Shown in pieces: positions 1-12,344 of a DNA stretch of 64,000 bases. Position 1 is the stretch's first letter; the number at the start of each line of letters is the position of its first letter. Both the position numbers and the translations under genes were made by a program. Source of the DNA: Paragorgia papillata (Eukaryota > Cnidaria > Anthozoa > Scleralcyonacea > Coralliidae); assembly GCA_035771165.1 (NCBI GenBank), contig JAWNZC010000337.1:4765501-4829500 (forward strand), in the 5' to 3' direction. The notes under the pieces were generated by a model. It had not been told where the DNA came from and did not search any database. It worked only from the letters and a program-made list of their open reading frames with translations.

Positions 1-2532
1 ATTTAAAGTTTTCCCATTTAGCGTAAACTTCAGCACGAAATGTCACCCGGAATGTCAACACAGCATATTTAGTTATTTTCCCGTCCTTTGCAAGTTTTCA
101 ATTCTGTTTTCAACGTTGTTTATGTCTCGCTCATCTCGCATATAGTTTCCAATAGTCAGCAGGTTATCAGATTGTGACCATGAGTAATACTTTTCAGTAT
201 TAAAATTCAATAAATCATATAAATGGTTTATAATCAGTTTGTCTTGATCGAGAGTTCGAGACGGCGGAATATTAACCCAGATCGAAATATAAATAGCTCA
301 CCATGTTTTAGTGTAGATTTTATACCGCCATCAATGTCTGCAGTTTTAAGCGTACTGAGCATTAACACAGTTGTCCGCCACATGACTGATCAATAGCAGT
401 GTCCATTAAGTCACTTGTGATCTAAGGTCCAACGAACACTCGAGCAACAGCGACAAGCGCAAAGCTTATCGGGATGATGCAATAATTACAAAGGCGTGCA
501 TGTATCTACTGCGTTTAATGCCTATAGCTACTATGGTAAATACAATGATGCAACTGTGTACTTGTAACAACCTTGTATTCATAGCTGAACAAGATTCTTG
601 ACAAAATTGATGGAATTGTATAGTTGTAACAACCTTGTATTCAGATCTAGAGCTGACTCTGAATCTAGATCTAGATCTAGATTTTTGACAAAATTGTCTA
701 CTGTATGCTCACAGGCCATGCTGTGTTTTAACTTTAATAAAGAACTCAGTCAACTCAGACTCCCAGAGTAAAGCCAGCAAGGCACAGAAGGCTAAGTGCT
801 AACAACTCTACTCATATCTGGCATGAGTTCCAAGCCCGGACAGGTGCATGGTCACCCATTCAAATACTAACTCAATCCAAATGGGCTTTACTTCGGTCCT
901 CAGTGGTGAGAGGCAGTGCACTAATAGCTTGACTATTAAAGCTATGGTACACTAAAAGCTATAGTCATAAAGTATGGTAGTAAAGCTTTAAGTAGGTCAA
1001 TCAAATTAACATAACTATATAACAAATCACAAAATTTGACTTAATTAACTAATTTAATACAGTATTTAAATATTTTCGTTACAACAATTTGTCAAACAAT
1101 AATGCAATCTAGTTAGAAGGTAAAGAAAACCACTTGAGATAACAAGCATCTCGAATATTACTGCTGTAAAATTTAATAGTGAATGAAAAAGATGTCCAGC
1201 AAATTATGTCATCAAAATTATAAGAGCAACCATACATTAATTGTTCTTCAAGACATATGCATACATGCAGAAAAAGGTACAATAAATGTTTGCACTTTCA
1301 TAACACAGATTTTGCATGACATTGACAGCTGCAGCATACAATTTTAATCCATTAATACTGTATATAGACTTGCCAGTTACATTTGACTATTTGTCATCTA
1401 CATCGTCTATATGTTATTTAATAGCATATTTCGCTCGTGGACTACCATAGGTTTTGGACATTGTTGCTTGACCATGAAGCTAACTTTGTTTTCTTAGAAG
1501 AAGGTCATCCATTTCTATTCGGCAACGCACAGTCTTGTCAGTTTACGAAGCTCGAGCAGACATGTTGGCCATATAAATTGCCTCGTCTGAATATGAAATC
1601 GTCCACGCAACGAGTCGATTAATTTGCTTTCAAAAATGTTTATCATTATTCCAACAACGTCTAGTACATCACAATTAAGAATTGACTACTATTCATACTT
1701 AAAGTACTTACTAAATTTGTAAAAACCTCCTCTTGTTGAATATCCCGCTCCTTGTCAAATACCTCGCTCCATGCGACCATGCTGTCAACAATGACTAATG
1801 AAATACTTGGTGTACAGTAGTTATTTTGGCTTCGGTGGTCTGTCGTGAGTCAATCGTTTTATTCTATGTTTTGATTGGCTCCGAAGGCATTCTTTTGTTA
1901 CCTTACCTTACCTTACATTACATTACATTACACGCACGACAGCAATGTATCTACTCGCGCATGCGCAGTAGATACAAAAATAACAGCCGAAATTTAGACT
2001 CGGCTACCACAGGTAGCCCGAGTAATAATAATAACAACTAGAGGGGAGTCAGAGACTGCATATACCTCCGCCAGTGGGTTATATATTAGAGATGTTTAAA
2101 AAGTAAATGAGTCACCCGCTAACCAGGCTAGCTCACGAGACCAACACATGCATGTATGAATAAAATGCTTGATTGCACTCGCACCAAAATTATGCAAAAA
2201 TATTTGCATAAAATAAGGTAATGAGCGCAATCAAGCATTTCTTCTACACGGAGAATCTTGCGGTCACATTTTTATTAATTTCTCATCCACATTTTGACTA
2301 AATTCAACCAAAATTTAATGGATTGGCCAACCCTTCTGCAAACTTTCATGAAAATCGGTGCAATACTTTTTGAGATATCCTGGCTACAGACAGACAAACA
2401 AACCAACAGACAAACCGACAAACAAACAAACAAACAAACAAACAAACAAACAAACAAACAAACAAACAAACAAACAAACAAACAAACAGACAGACAGACA
2501 GAACGGGGTAAAAACATAACCTCCTGGCGAAG

Positions 2533-2613
<81 letters not shown>

Positions 2614-2791
2614 GTAGTGGTAGTGGTAGTGGTAGTGGTAGTGGTAGTGGTAGTGGTAGTGGTAGTGGTAGTGGTAGTGGTAGTAGTCGTGGTAGCAGCA
2701 GCAGCAAAAATCTGTCTCAACCGGGAATCGAACACTTATTTAAATTACTTATTGTATAAATTATTTTTTTTAATTTTATTAACTTTTGAAG
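1..2791. other. non-coding, probably INTS4 intron
   Basis: No exon of the INTS4 N-terminal half could be found here, so the window most likely opens inside an INTS4 intron. Visible structure is limited to an imperfect direct repeat (about 563-609 and 624-692, both containing TGTAACAACCTTGTATTCA), a hairpin at 2164-2239 with AATGCTTGATTGC arms, and the microsatellites listed separately. The short ORFs here have no recognisable content. Confidence 0.6.
2393..2692. repeat. compound microsatellite
   Basis: Three adjacent simple repeats: (CAAA)n at about 2393-2503, (AAT)n at about 2533-2594 and (GGTAGT)n at about 2607-2692. They end about 100 bases before the INTS4 splice acceptor. They create long low-complexity ORFs on both strands, which are artefacts. 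Confidence 0.95.
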
Positions 2792-3330
2792 AGGAGGAAG
2801 ACAGACCACGAAAAACAGCGAGATCTTCACGCGGCCGGATTGAAAGGTAGTGAGAAATGGACTTCATCCAGAAAGTTCGATATCCGCTCGGCTCCGACAG
2901 TAATGGATCCGGAACAGGTATCTCTGATCGATAGTGGAGCGTGTGGCGCTTTTGTTTATGGTCTAGAGGACGAGTTATTAGAGGTCCGCTCAGCTGCCGT
3001 CGACTCCCTGTGTGAACTGGCTGACCAACACGCTGGCTTTGCTCGCTTGTCGCTGGATTTCCTTGTTGACATGTTTAATGACGAGATCGAAAGTGTTCGA
3101 TTGAACGCTATTCATAGCTTGAGGAAGATTAGTCACCATGTTGTGTTGAGGGAAGATCAGTTAGAGACTATTCTGGGTGTTTTAGAAGACTCCTCGTGGG
3201 AGATCAGGAACGCTGTACGAGAACTCTTATCTCATTGTAAACTATCCACGAGAGCTTGTCTCCACGCTGCTATATATGCTTTACTTGGTAACCTTACAAA
3301 GTATCCACAGGACAAACAGTCGATATGGAG
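2792..3330 (+). CDS. INTS4: INTS4 exon: HEAT repeats
   Basis: The exon starts after a pyrimidine-rich tract ending in TTGAAG and opens in phase 0 with R-R-K. An apparent start a few bases earlier is TTG and lies in the intron, so it is not an initiation site. It encodes HEAT repeats including LVDMFNDEIE and VLEDSS, and ends at TGGAG|GTAAGG. Confidence 0.93.
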
Positions 3331-6300
3331 GTAAGGTCGTGTTGTTTTCTTTCCTCTGTGGAGGTGGACTGTATGTGTGAAACGACGTGTCAGCTCATTT
3401 TCACTGTGCATGTTGGTTGTGTTTATATACGAGAGAAAAATCAGTCCTCTCATATGTATACGGATTACAGAGTCGTAAAAACGTGCACACATTGTAACAA
3501 ACCTGCACCTGACTTGTAACAGGCTCGTTAGAGTAACGCAGCAATCAGGAGTGAACCGGCTTGACATAGGAAACCTGAAACGGATTGATTAAGGCAGAGT
3601 TCTAGCACGCTTAATTTTCGTGGCAGATTTGCAGATTAATAGAGAGATAAAAGATTCACGTAAACGGGAAATGCCAGAGTTGATCACGTGACGATTTTTT
3701 TCCCGCCGGCCGTTTGGCGTTCGCCGCTTCAACACCAAGACGTCTGTTTTTACGGAGACGGCAAACGGCAGATTTTACAGTCGAAATTTCTAGTATTTCC
3801 TGTCTTTCACTTCTTACGAAGGAAAAGAGAAACAATAGAAATGTTAATAATAATCACAAAATGTTTTTATACCATAGATACCAAAACGAACACGAAAAAG
3901 CAACTTCAAATACCTCTTTTTAGTCGCCATCTTGGATCTGCTCATGCCAATGAAATTCGTCAATGTCAATGTCGTGAAAGAAATTTCTAGTTTCAATCAC
4001 ACGAACGTCAATCGGCTATCTCCCGTTTACCGTTTACCGTTTACGCGAATCTTAATCTCTCTATTAACAATCTGCAGTTGACAGCACGCGATATACGTTT
4101 CTGCTTGGTGAAAACTGTTATAGCGTGTTTAATGAAGGGGTCGTGAGCTAATATCTTTCTGTTGCATGCTGTTCCGTTAAATCTATTCGACTGGCTTGTT
4201 ACATGTAACTAAATTACTTGCTACGGCTCTGCTCTCCAAAACGTTGCTATAGTAATGACGTTTGAAACAATATTGGGTAATGAATTTGCGATAATTTTGT
4301 TCTTTACTTTTCAGCTGTTTAAAGCATTTAGGAAGCCAACACGAGAATCTCGCAGCCTCTCTCGTTCCAGAGCTTTTGTCCACTCATCCGTTTTTCGCCA
4401 CTTCTGAACCTGATGTGGATGATGCAGCGTACGTTGGAATGGTAGTGCTTGTTCTTAACGCTGCTCTAAAAAGTCCCACAATTATTCCCATTCTTCCTTC
4501 TCATACACGGCGACATTACGCTTATCTTCGAGATCGTTACCCAGAACTGGTTCCCGAAGTCGTTCTCGACAACAATCCGATGATGGCATGCACAAAGAGT
4601 GGGAATGATAAAGGTACGAATGATAAATTTTGTGACCTACACCTATACAGTTTTCGTGTACAGTACTTACTTTCTCAACTATAGCCTTAAGCCCTAATCA
4701 AACGAGAACGCAAGTCATCGCAAGTTGGCAGTTCGAATTTCTGTGGCGGTCGTTTGAACACCCAAATTAACAAAATAAAGGTTTCATTAGTGTTTTAAAC
4801 ACTTTTAACTTTGTCACGGTACATGATATTTTCGGGAAACTATTCAGAGCGGCTGGCTGAGATAGCGTGACTGCCAACTTGCGATGACTTGCGTTCTCGT
4901 TTGATTAGGGCTTTAAGTGTGAAAGCTATTAAGTTCTCAGGCTCAGTTCTGACGTGAAAGAGATTACATCTTTTCCTAAGTCCCTAAGGCATTAAAATTA
5001 AGGTAAAATTTAAGAGCTGGAATTGAATGAAAATCTCCGAAAGCTTATGGGCTTTAGTGACAGCCATCTTATGTAGTGGTCACGTCATCATGCATATAGC
5101 TGGCACGCCAAATTCGTCCCCATGTCCCATCGAGTTTTATTGAGATCAGGGGTTTGTATATAAGTACATCTAGTGATTGAAGAATGTTAGCACAGTGAAG
5201 TTCTTTTATTTCCTCTTTCTTCCCTTACCACGTGGCACCTTTGGCACGTGCTGTTGGCGCATTGCCTTTCACAGCTGAGTGCGGAGCTTTGTGCATATTT
5301 TTCTGTTTCATCGACTTCGTTATGCAGATCAAGAAATATTATGCAGTTCACGAGCAAGTTTCCTACACGTTTTCATGGGTATAAAAAAATTTCCCAAAAG
5401 TCATGAATTATTAATGAGTTTGAATGCTACCAAACACCACACGTTTTTTCTTGGTGCTCCACCGTGTTTCCCCTTTTTTTAACACTGTGCCAATTGGGGT
5501 TAGACCTCCAGATCTGGGTAGAACAATTTAGATATGACTGATAGGGTTATCCAGTTTAAAATGCCTTGAACTGACATATTCATTTTTATGATTTACAGAT
5601 TTGGAATTACCAGAAACCTTTCTCAACAAATCTTTATCAAAAGCAGTCAAAGCTTTATCAAATTCAGATAAAACGTCGCAGAAGGTGGGCTTAAAAAATG
5701 TTGTAAATGATCTACATCATTTAGCTAAAATGAAATCGCGATTTGCTTCGACAGCCAGCTTTGCGCTGCTGTATTTGAGATCTCAGCTTCGTATTCTGGA
5801 GGTACAAACGGACCAGTTTTGGAACAGCCCGTCCGTGTTGTGCTCTAACTGTGGGAGCCTCACTCCTGAAATGGTAGAAGAGCTGATCGTTTCGTCCTAC
5901 AAAATGAACGCTCTTTTCGTGGGTCTTGATTCAGAGCAGAGAGAGTTAGTGAGAGAGATCAGGTTGTTGGCCCATAGCCTGTTGATCATTTATATGCACA
6001 GGAGCAATCCAAAAGCCCTTCAGAATAACAGCGTCGGTGTCCGCGTGTGGGAACAGCTTCTAGCTCGCGTACGATCTCAAACCAAACACCATGGTTCCTT
6101 AGAGCAAAATAGCGACTCGCTTATCCGAACACTCGGTTCCTTTCAAGAGTTTGTAGAATGTAATATCACCAATCCGTTGGTCATTGTGGATTACCTACAG
6201 TCTTTAGTCAGTCGTTACCAGGTCCCTGGAGTGGTGTTGGATAATCAACTACGTCAGGCTGAAGCTGTGATTAACGAACCGCAGGGTGGATCCGATAATC

Positions 6301-8848
6301 CTTTGCGATTTACCACTGGACTTACTCTGGGCGTTGATGTGGATGCAGAGATCACGAACGTAAAAGATACGTCGCAAGTATATGTCCAAGTAAGTGTACA
6401 ATTCTGTGCTTGTACTATTAACACATTTTTGTTTTGCGTCAACAACTGTAAATCACCGTTGTTGTTTTGCCAGTAGCGAGCTTAAGCAAGCTTGGACGAC
6501 GACGGCAATCTAAAGTTCAGTATCTAGCAGAAAGCACGAATCATTTAAGTAGCATTGAATACTTAAAACTCAACTAACATGCAGGTTTTGCCGTTTCACG
6601 AGTTAACGTCCTGAAGTCGTGAAAATGATCTGAATAACGTTGTCTGTAGAACGGGGACGGCGTTAGGATTACTCTTAGGACTAAAAATTATTCATATTTT
6701 TTTGTTGTGTGAGGAATATTCTATTGTATTAAGGACGTTGTCGCTGACGTTTGCGTTGTATTTGCTTAAATTTGTACTAAGTAAAATATGCAACACTGTA
6801 TAGTCTGTTATACAATCAAGTGTATGACGTCTAGCAAAGAATTGGGCATTTTTAAGCAACGGACGAGATCCGGTGTCACATGCAGGAAATCTGACTCCTT
6901 TTCCAGAAAACGCACAACAACAAAAAATCCTATTTCATTTATTAAATGGGGTAGGAGGACGATAAACTACTGTATCTTTCTACTTGGCTTTATCACAGAA
7001 TAGTAATATATTTACACTTTATTTACGCACAGTTACCTTTTGTTGAATATATTCTTTTAATAATTAGGCGCCTCTCTTATACCAATTTCTCGTTTAAATA
7101 ATTGAGTACAGTTACAATCAATTTCTTTGCTTCAAACATTTTTAAATTATGCACACCAAGATAACTTTTCCGATGTATTGCAAAATACTGCAGTTATATA
7201 TTTCGTGCTTAATAAGGTGTGACAGTTAAATATTTTCAATATGTGTTTTGCAAGGAATTTAATTTTAGTTTCGAAATCGATGTTCTCAATGTTAGTCTTG
7301 GTAAAATGTTTGCAACGATGACTGATCGTACGTATACAAGACTTTATATACTGATAACAGACGTTCGGTGGACGTTCGTCAAGCTCAATTACTCAGAAAA
7401 GATTTCTGATACCCCAAACAAGGTTCGAACCTGCAACCTTCTAATGACCGGTTAGACGCTGTACGATCATGCGCACGCACTTTTTCTGGCGAGCCACAGG
7501 CATAATTTTGGCGGGCCACAGGCGTAATTTTGGCGGGCTACATCCATAACAAATGTGGTAAGTGAAAGAAATTCGACAACTTTTGACGATATTAGCATCA
7601 GGAATTATTTCTATCTTTAAAGATAGTTAAATTTCGTTTAGTATTGATCACGTTTTTATGCATGTGGCCCGCCAAAATGATGCGTGCGCACCTTCTTGCA
7701 ACTGGCCTATACGTACAACTTATCATATCACTTTATATACTGATCCTGATTAATATGTCATGATTATATTGAGTTCTTTCACGTATTCCCAAGCTGGGTG
7801 GCAAATCCATATATATAAACAAAAGGATTACTATTCATTATTTGGTCCACTAAACGTCCGTACTTTGAAGTTGCCACCCAACATAGCGACTTTGACATCA
7901 CCTGCAAGAGCCCCATACACTGATGTCCAAAACTAATGAGCCACGTCAAGGAAACAGTGTTATCAGACAAAATTCATTACAGAATACAAATTGAAGTACT
8001 TTTTTAAGAATGTCAGGAAGAAACCCTGTTTTACAACGAAATTCTATACGTTAGGAAAGAGTTTTTTCAAGAGAACCAGACATTGAATAGTTATGTGTTT
8101 GAATGGAAAAGTACTCAAAAAAACAATACAGAAATAGACCGGAATTAAAAATCTTTGTTGTTTTCATACACTTTGAGATATAGAAATTCAAATCAAATAT
8201 TAAACTTCTAATGGAACTCTAGTCTATTGGATCCTAAAAACATTACGGTTTAAGTTGAAAAACTTGCAGAAATCTAGATGGGTCTTTAATTTTGGCCACC
8301 AGTATATATTCAAGTATCAAATACTTTTTCTGAATTCATGCAGGCTAGGAATCATAAGTGTTATAAAATACTTTTTAGCAACGCAAGATAGCAAGAGCGA
8401 ATATAGATATGATGCATGTGCATGAAGCGTTGGAAGACATTCTGTGTCGAAGACATTCTGTGTCGAAGACCTGGACGGATTGCCTTTAGAAAGCTACGTA
8501 TAAAAGACAGTTTTAACAAACAAAGATTCGAACCAAAGTTGTATGATTACAGCTGATTTTATTTGGAAATGCGGAGACAGAGCAACCGGTTTTGTGAAAG
8601 ACGTTTGTTTTATCTTCAAGATCTCCTGAATGTGATAAAGAATGGCTGTTAAAGTTTTTCCATAACTCACTTCGTTTTCAAGTTATTTAAAATTGTTTGA
8701 TATGTAAACAAGATAAAACTATTAAAACAATTTTAAGATAATAACGATTAGTTAAGCTTCTTGCGGGTAGTGACAATTGTAAGATACTTAAAATAAAAAT
8801 GATGATGATGATGATGATGATGATGACGATGATGACGACGATGATGAC

Positions 8849-8896
<48 letters not shown>

Positions 8897-11800
8897 AACT
8901 ATGACGTAAAGTTATGTCAGATCATAGTAATTTATTGTAAAATCATGTACAGTATAACTTTGGGATTACGGAACAAAATCACTTTTAACATGCATCTCAA
9001 CCCGCTAAGCACCACAAGACCAAGTGTCCTTTAATATTTCGAAGATATAATATATTACATGATTTTTCAGGAAAGTTACAAAGATGTGTACATAACTTTA
9101 CGTCGTTAGTTTATCTTAATATTTACATATGAAACAAATCTAAGTAACTTGAGAACGAAGTGAGATATGGAAGAACGGCAAAAGTCATTCTTTATCACTT
9201 TCAGGGGATGTTGAAGATGAAGAAAACTTAATTTCTATTTCATTTCCTCTTTAATATACAATCGCAAATTTCTGTTTAGCGCTGTTTTTATATATTTATC
9301 TGTATGATTTATTTCTTCTTATATTTAATCGCTTTAATTCCTGTCATTCTGTTCTTTCAAATATCTCAGTTTTACAAAAAAATATTAACCTTTTTTGATT
9401 TTTTTAGGTAGTTTTTCCGGATTTTAGCAGGCAGCTATTCAAGCCAAAACCCTCCGATTTCCGCCATTTGTCGAATATGAAACATCGACTCGTCACAAAA
9501 GTTATTTTTTCCCATTCAACTTGGTCAGGTACGTTTTCATTTGTGCACAGTGACACTGCCAAGATTTCTGCACTCTTGGTTAACCCTTTGCGGCCTGGAC
9601 CTCTCCCTATGCTGAATAAAATCGACTGGCGTTAGCTAGATAAAATACTAAAGACTCGTCTTGAGGCTTTAAAGGGTTAAAGAGGTAGGTTTTAACCCTT
9701 TGCGGCCTGGACCTTTCCATGTGCTGAATAAAATCGACTGGCGTTAGCTAGATAAAATACTAAAGACTCGTCTTCAGGCTTTAAAGGGTTAATAAGAAGT
9801 TTATAGTCAATTGACGGTACCGAAAAAGATGGCGGCAGTACATTTAACCACAATGCTTTGCGACCTCATGGATTAAGTAAGCAAGAACTTCATTCCTACC
9901 AAAGTTGATTATTTTAAAACCTTATCTTCCAATAATTGTACAAGAAATAATATTTACTATGCACAAAGGATTGTGGTTAAATCAATGAGCTCTATATATA
10001 ACTGGAGTGATATCTGCTGGTCATTCAGCAGGAAAAGATTGAAGCCAAACATGGCGGACATGTAGGCCTCAAGTACGTATAGTTCCAGTCTCCTACGCGG
10101 TCTTTTGATTGCCGACTCCTTATTAGGGCCCTATTGCGAACGCGTCCCAACATGGGTAATCCAAGATGGCGGCTCAACCGGGCATAAGCTCAAGTGACCA
10201 CAGTGGAAGAAGCCATTTAGCGCGAGTATTTGTGCAAGCTACTGCTTCGAATGAATAGAATAGACAATACATCACAGAATAAAGCATTTTCGAGAGTTTT
10301 AACCGAGAATGACGGCCTTTAAACAGCTCAAACGATGAAATGTCCTTATCCACTCGATCGACTTATCCAAAATTCGCACGTTTAAAACAAAATTTCTCGA
10401 CTATTTGTCAATCATACTATAATGATTACGATTACCTTGAATGGCTCGAAGTTGTTTTCGTTGTGTCTCGTATTTGTTGTGAGAGACGAGAAAAGTGACT
10501 TTTTCTGTCCTGGTCACTTGAGACCTGTTGTTAGCACTGGTTTTCATCAACCACACTGACATGCCCCCCCCCCCTTCTTCTAAGGGCCTGTTTATAATTA
10601 TGATCCCGGTATATCGGGATGTCCCGGTGTACCAGGATCTCGGCTTGTAGATAATTTACTGTTGTTTTCCAAGTTACGTTTATATGTAGACCGGGACAAA
10701 TTTCGTAATTCGGTTGAAGCAACCGGGATCCCGGCCAGGCGGGACAATTGTTTGTCCATATAAACGCAATATCCCGGTAGACAGGGATGAAGTTTACTGA
10801 ACTACAATGCTTGTAACTTTGAATATTACGGTCAGAATTTCGTCCAAACGGTCAGGTCTAGAGACAAAGCACTGAATAAAAGTTAAATAACTTCTAACAT
10901 AGTAGAATTAGGGTGAGTTTTTGCTTTTTTGCTCCATTTCCTTAAATTCCCGCGCTTTTTAACGCTTTTTTATTTGTTTACTCCATATAAACCGGGCATG
11001 AAATTCATCCCGGGCAACCTGGACATCTCGGTACACCGGGATCATATAAACATACCCTAAGATTGGTGTTTTCTTAGCCGGTTTGGGTTAGCTGTAAAGT
11101 TCAGTATTAGGGGTACGATAAATTTTAGGATTAAGAGTAAGGTTAATAGTCTGCAAAAATAAGCCATGTGAATTTTGCAGATGGAAACTAGGGGTAACTT
11201 CAAATCTCAAGTGACCAGAACAGAAAAAGTAACTTTTCTCGTCTCTCGCAACAAATTACGCATCGAAACAACTTCGAGCCATTCAAGGTAATCCTAATCA
11301 TTAGTATGATCGAAAAATAGTCGAGAAATTTTGTTTTAAACGTTCGAATTTTGGATAGGTCGATCGAGTGGATAAGGACATTTCGTCGTTAGAGCTGTTT
11401 AAAGGATGTCATTATCGGTTAAAACCCTCGAAAATGCTTTATTGTGTGACTGTATTGTCTAGTTCTATTCATTCGAAGCAGTAGTTTCCACAAATACTCG
11501 CTCTAAATGGCTTGTTCCATTGTGGTCAGCTTTCGCCCGGTTGAGCCGCCATCTTGGATTACCCATGTTGGGCCCGTCGTAAGGGCCTAGTCAGCAATCT
11601 ATGCTTCCTTTTTCTATGGATCAGATTTGACCAGACCGCGTAGAAGACTGGAACTATACGTACTTCACGCCCATAATGATCGCGGGCTCTGGGAACAAGA
11701 TTGCCACAAAGATATCACTCCAGTTATATATAGGGCTCACTGGGTTAAATGTACAAGCTGCTATCTTTTTCGGTACGGTCAATTGCGACACCTCTTTTTT

Positions 11801-12105
11801 CTTCTAAAAGCGGGTTCAAATATCCCCTCTGGTTGTTTTGTTTGTTTTTCATTGTTTTTTTGTTTGTTTGTTTTACTTCAGACCCTTGTTACGTGGATGT
11901 TTCATTAGTGGTAAAATACACACAAGATATCAACGAACAAGAAGTGCTTGACTTTGCTATGTCAATGCTACAACCACCTTCTGCGACGTGTGAACGAAAA
12001 ATCATAAAGCAAATAAAAAACCGGGCAGATAATTTGCAAGATGGTTACGTCGAACTTTGTAGTCCTGTGCAAATTTATGTCCTGCCTAAGTCTGGTGCAT
12101 ACTGA
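2792..12105 (+). CDS. INTS4: Integrator complex subunit 4, C-terminal part (gene model)
   Basis: INTS4 is a HEAT-repeat scaffold of the nuclear Integrator complex. In the known complex it contacts the INTS9/INTS11 cleavage module that cuts snRNA and paused RNA polymerase II transcripts. Five exons splice in frame: 2792-3330, 4315-4613, 5599-6389, 9408-9528 and 11882-12105, giving 657 residues and a TGA stop. Every junction has AG/GT borders and compatible phase (0, 2, 1, 0, 1). The conserved blocks are the GACGAFV.GLEDE region, LVDMFNDEIE.VRL, LREDQL, VLEDSS, LLSTHPFF and DNPLRFT.GL, in the order of animal INTS4; the end is the small C-terminal domain closing in VLPKSGAY. Human INTS4 is 963 aa, so roughly the first 400 residues must lie upstream of the window. 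Identity is strong by recognition of family blocks; exact exon borders are read from splice consensus only. Confidence 0.93.
3636..4066. mobile_element. MITE with about 30-bp TIRs in INTS4 intron
   Basis: Left TTAATAGAGAGAT and right ATCTCTCTATTAA are inverted, followed inward on both sides by matching AAGATTC.CGTAAACGG. The right arm holds a short CGTTTAC triplication. There is no coding potential. Confidence 0.7.
4315..4613 (+). CDS. INTS4: INTS4 exon: HEAT repeats
   Basis: The acceptor is ACTTTTCAG and the donor AAAG|GTACGA. It encodes SCLKHLGSQHE through LVPELLSTHPFF and HYAYLRD, which align with the central HEAT region of animal INTS4. Phase is 2 in and 1 out. Confidence 0.93.
4691..4912. 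mobile_element. TTAA-flanked MITE, long near-perfect TIRs
   Basis: TTAA at 4687-4690 and 4913-4916 bracket an element with about 42-bp inverted ends beginning GCCCTAATCAAACGAGAACG. The TTAA target suggests piggyBac-type mobilisation (inference). It lies in an INTS4 intron. Confidence 0.85.
5599..6389 (+). CDS. INTS4: INTS4 exon: largest
   Basis: The acceptor is GATTTACAG and the donor CCAA|GTAAGT. It encodes the helical region after the HEAT array and enters the C-terminal beta domain at SDNPLRFTTGLTLGVDVDAEI. The N-terminal half of this exon is the most diverged from vertebrate INTS4 and makes the cnidarian protein longer. Confidence 0.93.
7391..7480 (-). repeat. tRNA-derived SINE relic
   Basis: On the minus strand there is a Pol III B-box-like GGTTCGAACCT followed by a tail containing TCTTTTCTGAGTAA. 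The same B-box plus TTTTCTGAGTAA tail recurs at 34716-34800, so this is a repeat family and not a tRNA gene. Confidence 0.6.
8797..8896. repeat. (GAT)n microsatellite
   Basis: About 100 bases of GAT repeats with occasional GAC units inside an INTS4 intron. Confidence 0.95.
9408..9528 (+). CDS. INTS4: INTS4 exon: C-terminal beta domain
   Basis: The exon starts after a run of T ending TTTTTAG and ends TGGTCAG|GTACGT. It encodes VVFPDFSRQLFKPKPSDFRH, matching the K-P-(K)P-x-D-F-R block of animal INTS4, then HRLVTKVIFSHSTWS. It is too short to be found by ORF length alone. Confidence 0.92.
9584..9788. mobile_element. two tandem 93-bp TTAA MITEs
   Basis: Two near-identical 93-bp units (9584-9676 and 9696-9788) each start CCCTTTGCGGCCTGGACC and end GGCTTTAAAGGG, with TTAA on both sides. 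Diverged relatives at about 20140 and 25200 keep the CGAGGCCT..ACTCTCCCTGTGCTGAATAAA core. Confidence 0.8.
9848..9976. mobile_element. 129-bp TTAA MITE nested in foldback arm
   Basis: Flanked by TTAA at 9844-9847 and 9977-9980, with ends CCACAATGCTTTG and CAAAGGATTGTGG. The opposite foldback arm lacks it, and the sequence there is continuous across the TTAA (empty site), so both insertion and target duplication are visible. Confidence 0.9.
10584..11057. mobile_element. nested TIR element in foldback centre
   Basis: Ends GGG(CC)TGTTTATA and TATAAACATACCC are inverted and flanked by TAA. The interior repeatedly carries CCGGGATC-type palindromic pieces. Confidence 0.65.
11882..12105 (+). CDS. 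INTS4: INTS4 last exon
   Basis: The acceptor is TTTTACTTCAG. It encodes DPCYVDVSLVVKYTQDI through VQIYVLPKSGAY and ends in TGA. The C-terminal VxIYVLPK matches the vertebrate VKVYIMPK end, which fixes the frame and the stop. Confidence 0.92.
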
Positions 12106-12192
12106 TACTTTTTCGATGGTTTTTCTGTGGCATCTTTTAGGCTTAGAGTGCTACTGCGACGAAATATGTTGATATTAAAATATATAGTTTCG

Positions 12193-12198
12193 AATAAA
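12193..12198 (+). terminator. INTS4 poly(A) signal
   Basis: AATAAA lies 88 bases after the INTS4 stop codon. A MITE (12215-12340) begins just downstream, so the cleavage site may fall at or in it. Confidence 0.7.
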
Positions 12199-12214
12199 GG
12201 AACATGAAACTTAA

Positions 12215-12340
12215 AGCTGGATTTCCACTTGGCGAAAAATGTCGCGCGAAGCGACATTTTTTTTTGTCTCGTAACTAATTAGCCAAGTCAAAAGCAAAAA
12301 GTTGCTTCGCTCGAAAGATATCGCTTAGTGGAAAAGATCC
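12215..12340. mobile_element. TTAA MITE just past INTS4
   Basis: TTAA at 12211-12214 and 12341-12344; inverted ends resemble AAAGCTGGATTTCCACT and AGTGGAAAAGATCC. Interior hairpin around GTCGCGCGAAGCGACA. Confidence 0.75.
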
Positions 12341-12344
12341 TTAA

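Larger units (their letters stand above)
6390..9407. other. INTS4 intron, no gene
   Basis: A 3 kb intron. It holds a tRNA-like SINE relic (7391-7480), an inverted repeat with GTGCG(C)ACGCA arms and GGCGGGCCACA-type inner ends (about 7467-7692), and a (GAT)n microsatellite (about 8797-8896). No other coding signal was seen. Confidence 0.8.
9806..11790. mobile_element. about 2-kb foldback element in last INTS4 intron
   Basis: Arms of about 550 bases (9806-10515, excluding a nested insertion, and about 11210-11790) are inverted copies. Both carry GGTACCGAAAAAGAT-like outer ends, CTATATATAACTGGAGTGATATC, ATCCAAGATGGCGGCTCAACCG and a conserved inner part around ACTTTTTCTG. It would fold into long intronic dsRNA. 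No ORF of note. Confidence 0.85.

Noticed and set aside
2786..2791. Apparent start codon of an INTS4 ORF
   Set aside because: The codon is TTG in intron sequence; the exon starts at 2792 after an AG and continues an upstream reading frame.
2275..2850. Long ORFs of repeated Cys-Val-Leu, Thr, Ile, Val residues on both strands
   Set aside because: Pure translation of CAAA, AAT and GGTAGT microsatellites.
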